This document shows, piece by piece, positions 57,263 through 64,000 of a stretch of 64,000 nt of DNA. The stretch lies in the NCBI RefSeq assembly GCF_900475755.1, contig NZ_LS483411.1:620001-684000 (forward strand). The letters are read 5' to 3'. Source of the stretch: Haemophilus influenzae (lineage in GTDB: Bacteria > Pseudomonadota > Gammaproteobacteria > Enterobacterales > Pasteurellaceae). The translations under genes and the position numbers were made by a program. How positions within the stretch are numbered: position 1 is the stretch's first letter; each line of letters starts with the position of its first letter. Below the pieces are notes generated by a model. That model had not been told where the DNA came from. It saw only the letters and a list, made by a program, of their open reading frames with translations, and made no database searches.

Positions 57263-60067
57263 TTATTCTGCTTTTGCACGAGTAGGTTCAGAATAAACGT
57301 GGCTAATTGCACAATGATGTCCCGCCGCACCTTTTCCATAGAAATAATAACGAGAATCCTGCCAAGCTCTAATTGGGAAAGCCTCTGGCATTTCATCACT
57401 CGCTTTCGCCAAAGTCATCTCAGCTTTAGTATGAATCACCGAAGAAATAGTACCTAAACGTCCATTAAATTCATAAGTGCGGACAAATTTTGATACGTTC
57501 TCGACCGTTTCAGGTTCATTTACATTAATTGCTGGCTCGATAGATTCAACAACTTCTTGAGGTTTATATGAATTTAAACGCTCTAAAGATTCTTGCACCT
57601 TTTTCTGTACCGATTCATTAGCTGGTTGAGTAATAAAATCTAATGCAGGTTTTACATCAAGGGATTTTTCTTCAACGACAATTCCCATTGCTGGCGTGAT
57701 AAACCCTTTTTTAGTTTTCTCTTGCTCAAGCAATTCATCGACAGATAAGAAATGATTTTCTTTTGGCAGATTTACCGTTGAATAATCAATCCAAGCCTTG
57801 CCACTTGCCAATTCAGGTGAAGCCACCGCAGCAAATAATGGCATTGGCGATTTTGGCTCTTGATTACGGCGACGACGCTGATTATTCGCTGTACGCAAAT
57901 GACGTGGAGTACGACGCTGACGCTCTTGATGTTCAGAACGTTGGTTCTGATGAACGGGTTTTTCATCATTTTGAACCGTAATTACATCCATTTCTGACAT
58001 TTTTTCAGTCGTGTTCAAATTATTTTCAACAACTGTTTCATTATCTTCAACGCGCACGCGTTTACGTAAATCACGACGTTGGCGACGTTGAGTTACAGGC
58101 TCAGTTCTTTCTTCTTTAGCCTCAAAAACAGGTGTAGAATTTACCGCACTTTCAGCGATACTTTCTTCCACTAAGTTACGGCGTGGACGGCGTTGATTAC
58201 GCTCACGGACATTGCGAACCTGTTCTTCGGTTCTTTCCGCCTCGTTATTTTCAGAACGTGGACGACGAGAAGTGCGACGATCCTGTGAACGGCGTTGATT
58301 ACGATTAGGATTGCGTGAAGTGCGGTTATTTTTCGGTTTGTTTTCTTCAGATTTAGCAGCAAATAAACCTTTAATCTTCGCAATAATTTTGGCTAACAAA
58401 GAGGGTTCATTTGATTTACGCTCAACTGGCGTTGGCGCAGCTTCTGAAATAGAAAGCGCCACTGCTGCACTTTCAACCGCAGGCTGTTCAATAACAGCTG
58501 TTGTTTCTATATTACGAGAAACCAGTGATTCTTCAGTATTTTCATCTTTCTCACAGTGAATTTTCGCTAAGTTATAGCTTAATTCATTTACTTCTTCGCC
58601 ATCACGTAAACGGAAAACACTAAAGTGCGGTGTTTCCATTGCTTCATTTGGGGCAACAATAATATCGACATTATGACGCTTTTCAATATTGCTGATTGCT
58701 TTGCGTTTTTCATTAAGAAGATAAGAGGCAATTTGTACTGGCACAATGGTATGAACTTGTTTTGTGTTTTCTTTTAACGCTTCTTCTTCCAGCAAACGCA
58801 AAATAGATAAAGAAAGAGATTCATTATCACGCACTTTGCCTGTGCCTTGACAACGAGGGCAAATATGGTGCGAAGACTCGCCCAATGATGGGCTTAAACG
58901 CTGACGTGACATTTCCAACAAGCCGAAACGAGAAATTCGGCTAATTTGAATACGGGCGCGATCTGGACGAACCGCATCACGAATACGATTTTCTACTTCA
59001 CGTTGATGGCGGATTGGTGTCATATCAATGAAATCGATAACAACTAAACCACCTAAGTCACGTAAACGTAATTGACGCGCGATTTCATCTGCCGCTTCAA
59101 GGTTGGTATTTAATGCCGTTTCTTCAATATCGCCACCACGAGTAGAGCGCGCAGAGTTAATGTCAATCGCGGTTAATGCTTCAGTTACATCAATAACGAT
59201 TGAACCACCAGAAGGTAAACGCACTTCACGTTGGAATGCGGATTCAATTTGAGATTCAATTTGATAGTGGCTGAAAAGTGGTACTTCGCCTTGATAAAGT
59301 TTCACGCGATTGATGAAATCAGGACGCACAAGTTTGATATGTTCTTTCGCTTTCTCAAAAATTTTTGGGCTATCAATAAGGATCTCACCAATATCACGAC
59401 GCAAATAATCACGAATAGCACGTACAATCACATCGCTTTCTTGATGAATTAAGAATGGAGCTGGACGGCTTTGTGAAGCTTGTTTGATCGCTTCCCAATG
59501 ATGTAATAATACTTTTAAATCCCATTGTAATTCTTCTGGCGATTTTCCCACACCAGCAGTACGGACGATTAAGCCTACACCGTCAGGCACATCTAATGAA
59601 CTTAATGCCTCTTTTAGTTCAGTACGTTCATCGCCCTCAATACGGCGAGAAATTCCTCCTGCCCGTGGATTATTCGGCATAAACACCAAATAACTACCGG
59701 CAAGAGAAACAAAAGTAGTTAAGGCTGCACCTTTGTTTCCTCTTTCTTCTTTATTAACTTGAACGATAACTTCCTGTCCTTCAGTCAAAATATCGCGAAT
59801 ATTCGGACGACCTTGAAAAACATAATCATCAGGAAAATATTCACGGGCAATTTCTTTTAAAGGTAAAAAACCGTGACGTTCTGCACCATAATCTACAAAA
59901 GCCGCTTCTAAGCTTGGCTCAACGCGAGTAATTTTTCCTTTGTAGATATTCGCTTTTTTTTGTTCGTGTCCTGGACTTTCAATGTCCAAGTCAAAAAGGC
60001 GTTGTCCATCGACAAGCGCGACACGCAACTCTTCTTTTTGAGTTGCATTGATTAACATTCTTTTCAT
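57263..60067 (-). CDS. rne: Ribonuclease E
   Basis: Essential endoribonuclease and degradosome scaffold. The 934 residues start [22 protein letters not shown] at the ATG at 60067. The catalytic half has the S1 domain, 5'-sensor and DNase I-like domain with [15 protein letters not shown] and [14 protein letters not shown] (catalytic Asp residues) and the zinc link CPRCQGTG. The C-terminal half has an amphipathic membrane-anchor-like helix ([16 protein letters not shown], about 535-555), Arg-rich RNA-binding stretches and a final [15 protein letters not shown] like the PNPase-binding tail of E. coli. The scaffold region is shorter than in E. coli (1061). Confidence 0.96.
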   Translation of the reverse strand: MKRMLINATQKEELRVALVDGQRLFDLDIESPGHEQKKANIYKGKITRVEPSLEAAFVDYGAERHGFLPLKEIAREYFPDDYVFQGRPNIRDILTEGQEVIVQVNKEERGNKGAALTTFVSLAGSYLVFMPNNPRAGGISRRIEGDERTELKEALSSLDVPDGVGLIVRTAGVGKSPEELQWDLKVLLHHWEAIKQASQSRPAPFLIHQESDVIVRAIRDYLRRDIGEILIDSPKIFEKAKEHIKLVRPDFINRVKLYQGEVPLFSHYQIESQIESAFQREVRLPSGGSIVIDVTEALTAIDINSARSTRGGDIEETALNTNLEAADEIARQLRLRDLGGLVVIDFIDMTPIRHQREVENRIRDAVRPDRARIQISRISRFGLLEMSRQRLSPSLGESSHHICPRCQGTGKVRDNESLSLSILRLLEEEALKENTKQVHTIVPVQIASYLLNEKRKAISNIEKRHNVDIIVAPNEAMETPHFSVFRLRDGEEVNELSYNLAKIHCEKDENTEESLVSRNIETTAVIEQPAVESAAVALSISEAAPTPVERKSNEPSLLAKIIAKIKGLFAAKSEENKPKNNRTSRNPNRNQRRSQDRRTSRRPRSENNEAERTEEQVRNVRERNQRRPRRNLVEESIAESAVNSTPVFEAKEERTEPVTQRRQRRDLRKRVRVEDNETVVENNLNTTEKMSEMDVITVQNDEKPVHQNQRSEHQERQRRTPRHLRTANNQRRRRNQEPKSPMPLFAAVASPELASGKAWIDYSTVNLPKENHFLSVDELLEQEKTKKGFITPAMGIVVEEKSLDVKPALDFITQPANESVQKKVQESLERLNSYKPQEVVESIEPAINVNEPETVENVSKFVRTYEFNGRLGTISSVIHTKAEMTLAKASDEMPEAFPIRAWQDSRYYFYGKGAAGHHCAISHVYSEPTRAKAE

Positions 60068-60073
60068 TGTCAA

Positions 60074-60300
60074 TTCTCTTATTAAATATTTAAAAAAAAC
60101 TCAAAATAAACCGCACTTTGCTTCGTTATCGACCTCGTGTTTCTCGCGCCAGTCAATCTCACGACTGTATGTTGCTGGGTGCATTGATAACGTTATTAAG
60201 CATAAATATTTGCTTGATAAAACAACGCGATATTCCGCACGCGTTGCAAACGGCTGATTTATTTTAAGAAAAATGTTGATTATCAATGTCTTATGCCAAT
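60074..60300 (-). ncRNA. rne 5' leader, probable autoregulatory element
   Basis: The 421-bp gap between rne and rluC has no gene. The rne side is more GC-rich than the rest and structured: on the minus strand CAGTC and GACTG pair around 8 nt, and other stems are possible. The position and size match the 5' untranslated element through which RNase E controls its own mRNA in enterics (Rfam calls it rne5). The boundaries are my estimate. The remaining part near rluC is AT-rich and should hold both promoters. Confidence 0.5.
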
Positions 60301-60488
60301 TGCTGCATTGAGTTTTCACCAACAAAACTTATCCTTTTTTACGCAAATTATTAGGCGCAAAAAGAGGGTCTATTATCCATAGAAAACGATTAATTAGCAA
60401 GGCGAATTTGCGTTCATAGAGTGACGTTCATATTACGTTTATAGTGCCTTTATGATATGATTTGCAGCGATTTTCAAAAGGAAAAAAA

Positions 60489-61457
60489 ATGACAAAACAA
60501 AATGAAAAAATCATTAATTCATCCGTAAAAATGCTGACAATTAGTGAAGATGAAAGTGGGCAACGAATTGATAATTATTTATTAGCAAAACTCAAAGGTG
60601 TACCCAAAAGTTTAATTTATCGCATTGTGCGTAAAGGCGAAGTGCGAGTAAACAAAGGCAGAATTAAACCAGAATATAAACTGCAAACAGGCGATGTTGT
60701 ACGCATTCCACCTGTGCGTGTCGCAGAAAAAAATGATGTGCCGATTTCAAAAAATCTCAATAAAGTTGCCGCACTTGAAAACCAAATTTTGTTTGAAGAT
60801 GATTGCTTGATTATTTTAAATAAACCCTCAGGAATCGCGGTGCACGGCGGAAGTGGTTTAAATTTTGGTGTGATTGAAGCCTTACGAGCATTACGCCCAG
60901 AAGCACGCTTTTTAGAACTGGTTCATCGTTTAGATCGCGATACATCAGGCATTTTATTAATTGCCAAAAAACGTTCAGCATTACGCAATTTGCACGAACA
61001 ACTTCGCGTCAAAACCGTTCAAAAAGATTATTTAGCGTTAGTACGTGGGCAATGGCAATCCCATATAAAAGTTATTCAAGCCCCTCTTTTGAAAAATGAA
61101 TTATCTAGCGGAGAGCGCATTGTGCGTGTCAGCGAGCAAGGAAAACCATCTGAAACTCGCTTTAGTATTGAAGAACGCTATATAAATGCTACGCTTGTGA
61201 AGGCTTCACCAGTCACAGGGCGAACCCATCAAATTCGTGTGCATACACAATATGCAGGACATCCTATTGCATTAGATGATAAATACGGCGATAAAGATTT
61301 TGATAAACAAATGAATGAATTAGGATTAAATCGTTTGTTTTTGCACGCTTTTTCAATTCGGTTTGAACACCCTAAAAATGGCGAAACACTACGTTTCAAT
61401 GCGTCACTAGATCATCAAATGAAAGCAATTTTGCAAAAGTTGCGGGAAAGCAAATAG
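60489..61457 (+). CDS. rluC: 23S rRNA pseudouridine synthase RluC
   Basis: Makes pseudouridine at positions 955, 2504 and 2580 of 23S rRNA (E. coli numbering). The 322 residues have an N-terminal S4 RNA-binding domain (GQRIDNYLLAKLKGVPKSLIYRIVRKG) and the catalytic HRLDRDTSGILLIAKK with its Asp, plus GRTHQIRVH. E. coli RluC is 319. The ATG at 60489 follows AAAAGGA; the frame opens earlier without a ribosome site. Divergent from rne, as in E. coli. Confidence 0.94.
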   Translation: MTKQNEKIINSSVKMLTISEDESGQRIDNYLLAKLKGVPKSLIYRIVRKGEVRVNKGRIKPEYKLQTGDVVRIPPVRVAEKNDVPISKNLNKVAALENQILFEDDCLIILNKPSGIAVHGGSGLNFGVIEALRALRPEARFLELVHRLDRDTSGILLIAKKRSALRNLHEQLRVKTVQKDYLALVRGQWQSHIKVIQAPLLKNELSSGERIVRVSEQGKPSETRFSIEERYINATLVKASPVTGRTHQIRVHTQYAGHPIALDDKYGDKDFDKQMNELGLNRLFLHAFSIRFEHPKNGETLRFNASLDHQMKAILQKLRESK

Positions 61458-61547
61458 ACAATATTTCTGTTTATTGCTACACTTACACACGGAGACAACT
61501 CGTTTCTATCAACAAATTTCATAATAACGACAACAAAGGATAGCAAA

Positions 61548-61823
61548 ATGGCAAAAGGACAATCTTTACAAGATCCTTATTTAAATGCGCTTCGTCGTGA
61601 ACGCATTCCTGTATCAATCTACCTTGTAAACGGAATCAAACTTCAAGGTCAAATTGAATCATTCGATCAATTCGTGATTTTATTAAAAAACACCGTGAAT
61701 CAAATGGTATATAAACACGCAATTTCAACGGTTGTGCCTGCTCGTTCAGTTTCCCATCACAATAACAATCATCATACTGCTCCAACAGAAGCAGTTGAAA
61801 ACGTGGAAACTCAAGCAGAGTAA
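61548..61823 (+). CDS. hfq: RNA chaperone Hfq
   Basis: Hexameric Sm-like protein that pairs small RNAs with mRNAs. The 91 residues begin [29 protein letters not shown] and have the Sm motifs [10 protein letters not shown] and [13 protein letters not shown]. The C-terminal tail is short and His-rich ([10 protein letters not shown]), compared with the longer E. coli tail (102 residues total). AAAGGATAGCAA precedes the ATG. A USS-based terminator follows. Confidence 0.97.
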   Translation: MAKGQSLQDPYLNALRRERIPVSIYLVNGIKLQGQIESFDQFVILLKNTVNQMVYKHAISTVVPARSVSHHNNNHHTAPTEAVENVETQAE

Positions 61824-61857
61824 TCACAATACCATTAATGGATAATTAATATTTATT

Positions 61858-61902
61858 AAGTGCGGTTGAAAATTCTCAGGAAATTTCAACCGCACTTTTT
61901 TT
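61858..61902 (+). terminator. Terminator built from inverted USS
   Basis: AAGTGCGGTTGAAA (61858-61871) pairs perfectly with TTTCAACCGCACTT (61884-61897), followed by T residues. Both arms are full uptake signal sequences, a known Haemophilus arrangement. It separates hfq from the convergent tyrR. Confidence 0.9.
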
Positions 61903-61919
61903 CATCTCAAATGTGAAAA

Positions 61920-62876
61920 CTACTTTCCAATTCCATATTGTTTCAATTTATTCGCAATGGCAGTATGGGAAACGCCTAAACGTTGAGCCAATTTTCTCGT
62001 GCTTGGATATTCTGCATAAAATAATTTTAGGACTTGTGCTTCATAGAAACCAATAATTTCATCTAAGGTTTTATTTTCAAATTCATCCAAAGAAATCACC
62101 GCACTTTGTGGCAGAGCAAGATTTAAACTTTCGATAGTTAAATGATTATCTTGTACTAACGAACAAGCACGATAAAGAGTGTTATAAAGCTCACGAACAT
62201 TCCCTTTCCAATCATATTTCTGTAAATAAAGAAGAAAATCTTTATCGAAAGTTGGTTTTGCAATTTTTAATTCTTCACTGATTTCCTGTAAAAAACCTTG
62301 TGCCAGTGGCTCAATATCAGCCATGCGATCTCGTAATGCAGGCACATTAATAGTGAGAACATTTAAGCGATGAAACAAATCAGCACGAACTTTACCTTGC
62401 TCAACAAGCAAATGAAGTGGAACCTGTGATGTGCAAATCACTCGCACATTTGCATAATGCTCTTTTTCTTCGCCTACTCGACGGAAAGATCCATCCGTTA
62501 AAAAACGTAATAATTTAGCCTGTAAACCCAATGAAAGTTCTGCGATGCCATCTAGTAATACAGTTCCCTCATTTGCGTACTCAAAAAAACCAATGGTTTC
62601 ACTGTCTCCGACTTTTCGACCAAACATTTCACTTTCCGCATCTTCATCAGGCAAACCAGCACAGTTTACTGCGATAAATTTTTTATCGCGACGCAAACTC
62701 TGATAATGGCAGGCTTTCGCTAACAAATCTTTTCCACTCCCCGTTTCGCCTTGAATTAACAAAGGCGCATCAAACATAGCAAAACGTTTCGCGTTTTCTA
62801 CCGCACTTTTCATCGCTTCACTTTGTACAATAAAACACTCGAAAGGTTTTTGAGGATTAAATTTAGAAATCGGCAT
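61920..62876 (-). CDS. tyrR: Aromatic amino acid regulator TyrR, short form
   Basis: Represses genes for aromatic amino acid synthesis and transport. The 318 residues comprise the AAA+ domain (Walker A GETGSGKDLLAKACH, Walker B-region GTVLLDGIAELSL) and a C-terminal helix-turn-helix (TRKLAQRLGVSHTAIANKLKQYG). It lacks the N-terminal ACT-PAS activation module of E. coli TyrR (513 residues), so it should be a repressor only; this short form is what I recall for H. influenzae. A perfect TyrR box overlaps its own promoter. Confidence 0.94.
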   Translation of the reverse strand: MPISKFNPQKPFECFIVQSEAMKSAVENAKRFAMFDAPLLIQGETGSGKDLLAKACHYQSLRRDKKFIAVNCAGLPDEDAESEMFGRKVGDSETIGFFEYANEGTVLLDGIAELSLGLQAKLLRFLTDGSFRRVGEEKEHYANVRVICTSQVPLHLLVEQGKVRADLFHRLNVLTINVPALRDRMADIEPLAQGFLQEISEELKIAKPTFDKDFLLYLQKYDWKGNVRELYNTLYRACSLVQDNHLTIESLNLALPQSAVISLDEFENKTLDEIIGFYEAQVLKLFYAEYPSTRKLAQRLGVSHTAIANKLKQYGIGK

Positions 62877-62908
62877 ATTCAGGGAATGGAAATAATTAAG
62901 ATATGGCT

Positions 62909-62949
62909 ATGATAATTTCTTTACAACAAAGTGTAAATATTATTTTACA
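62909..62949 (-). promoter_or_regulatory. tyrR promoter with overlapping TyrR box
   Basis: On the minus strand, -35 TTTACA (62932-62937) and -10 TATCAT (62909-62914) are 17 bp apart. TGTAAA-N6-TTTACA (62932-62949) is a perfect TyrR consensus box that includes the -35, so TyrR bound there would block its own promoter. Confidence 0.85.
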
Positions 62950-62990
62950 TAAGGTAAAAATGCGACCATTTTTGACCGCACTTTATATCG

Positions 62991-64000
62991 CTAAGGTTTT
63001 AACATTTTTTCAGCTTCACGAACACGAACAAGGAATTGTTTCCGTTCAGCTGAAGTCATACCACTGCTAGTACCGGGTAATTTAACAGTAAGAGGATTCA
63101 CTGCTCGACCGTTAATATGAAATTCATAATGTAAATGCGGCCCCGTAGAAATCCCCGTATTACCAGAAAGTGCAATACGTTCGCCTTTTTTAACTGTTTG
63201 CCCTGCTTTTACTAGGGATTTGCTCAAATGCATATAAACAGTTTGATATTCACGCCCGTGACGTAACATAACATAACGTCCTGCACCGCCAGCCTGATAA
63301 GCAACTTTTTCAACTGTGCCATCTGCTGGTGCAATAACTGGTGTGCCTTGAGAAACGGAGAAATCCACACCTTTATGCGGACGAATACGTCCTGTTACTG
63401 GATGACGACGATTTGGATTAAAAGGGGAGGAAACGCGTGCTTGGCGTTGCAATGGATAACGAGCAAAACCTTTGCCTAAGGTTTCTCCTTGCTGATTATA
63501 ATAACGACCATTTGCAGCTTGCACAGCATAATAATTTTTACCACCAGATGAAATACGTAACGCCTCAACATTACCTTGACCAGTGAGTTTATCGCCTAAA
63601 TATTCACGAGAAACTAAAATGGCAAATTGAGTTCCTTTTTTTAGTTTTCGTAAACTCACTTGCCATTGTAAGGCGTTACTAAGTTGGCTAATTTGTCGCG
63701 TATCAAGACCTTGTTCTCTTAAACTACTATTTAAAGAATTTTGAATCTCGCCTTTTAATACTTCTTTTCGCCAAATACTTTTCTTTTCAATAACTTGGCG
63801 TTTAAATTTCCCATCTTCGAGACGTTCATAAATACGTTCTTCTTTTTCAGAAACCAGCCAATTTAAATATTCCAAGTTATCATTTTTATTTAAAATCCAG
63901 TAAAATTGCTGACCTGCTTTTAAGTGGGCTAATTCGGGATCAAGCTTAATCAACGGTTGTACTGATGAATCATCTAAACCAGATAAAACTAAAACATCTT
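62991..64000 (-). CDS. M23-family murein endopeptidase, partial
   Basis: The 3' part (336 residues) of a peptidoglycan DD-endopeptidase gene of the MepM/YebA type; the frame stays open to the window edge. It has an OapA/LysM-like middle region and a C-terminal LytM domain with zinc ligands in RPHKGVDFS (His and Asp), the His of YMHLS and HLHYEF. Such enzymes open cross-links so the wall can grow. I recall this as HI0409 in Rd. The signal peptide or membrane anchor lies beyond the window. Confidence 0.9.
   Translation of the reverse strand, partial: DVLVLSGLDDSSVQPLIKLDPELAHLKAGQQFYWILNKNDNLEYLNWLVSEKEERIYERLEDGKFKRQVIEKKSIWRKEVLKGEIQNSLNSSLREQGLDTRQISQLSNALQWQVSLRKLKKGTQFAILVSREYLGDKLTGQGNVEALRISSGGKNYYAVQAANGRYYNQQGETLGKGFARYPLQRQARVSSPFNPNRRHPVTGRIRPHKGVDFSVSQGTPVIAPADGTVEKVAYQAGGAGRYVMLRHGREYQTVYMHLSKSLVKAGQTVKKGERIALSGNTGISTGPHLHYEFHINGRAVNPLTVKLPGTSSGMTSAERKQFLVRVREAEKMLKP

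Noticed and set aside
60101-60325. Short open frames in the rne leader region
   Set aside because: No ribosome sites or recognisable family. Structured 5' leader RNA explains the region better.

Overview
This window is a stretch of Haemophilus influenzae chromosome, or of a very close Pasteurellaceae relative. The DNA is AT-rich. It is studded on both strands with the Haemophilus uptake signal sequence (AAGTGCGGT / ACCGCACTT), roughly one per kilobase. Gene order matches what I remember of strain Rd from about HI0264 to HI0326. It then jumps to the HI0413-HI0409 block in reverse order, which suggests an inversion relative to Rd with one breakpoint near a tRNA-Ser gene at about 57 kb. It is dense core genome. 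I see no prophage, insertion sequence, CRISPR array or long simple-sequence contingency repeat.

Layout. 0-5.5 kb: tail of hxuA (heme-hemopexin uptake), then folB, plsY, narQ, murB, a small unknown gene and rpoH. 5.5-10.5 kb, minus strand: dusC, djlA, pyrE, rph, a tRNA-Ala and gltX. 10.6-11.2 kb: four identical tRNA-Val genes behind one strong promoter. 11.3-24 kb: an LPS phosphoethanolamine transferase, yihY-ychJ-yiiM, udp, an MHS-type transporter, the menaquinone genes menF-menD-menH, alaA and mtr. 24-30.5 kb: serine uptake and deamination (sdaC-sdaA), copper export (copA with two tandem identical copZ copies and a divergent cueR), and metJ. 30.7-36.4 kb: rho, the type IV pilus/competence operon pilABCD with a perfect CRP-S site, and ampD. 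36.4-37.1 kb: a non-coding region with four consensus DnaA boxes.

37-45 kb: corC, lnt, rsmE-yqgE-ruvX, rdgC, proC, an HcaT-like transporter and xerD. 45-51 kb, mostly minus strand: a small exported protein, ruvB-ruvA-ruvC, yebC, nudB and aspS. 51-57 kb: an ICMT-like membrane protein, cmoA, the vapBC toxin-antitoxin pair, gloA, rnt, a complete histidine attenuator in front of a transporter, and priC. 57-64 kb: tRNA-Ser, rne with a long leader, rluC, hfq, tyrR with a TyrR box over its own promoter, and the 3' part of an M23 peptidase gene.

The most interesting signals are regulatory. (1) A his-type attenuator (14-residue leader peptide with five consecutive His, then mutually exclusive pause, antiterminator and terminator hairpins) sits upstream of a lone transporter gene, which strongly suggests a histidine transporter. 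(2) The ampD-corC gap holds an oriC-like DnaA-box and GATC cluster. (3) The copper operon carries a 280-bp tandem duplication with a readable junction. (4) Several operators overlap promoters: a TrpR-like dyad on mtr, a TyrR box on tyrR, a MerR-type 19-bp spacer on copZ and paired palindromes before vapB. (5) The priC ribosome-binding site is buried in the terminator stem of the preceding gene. All calls come from reading the sequence and from remembered family knowledge; no database search was run.
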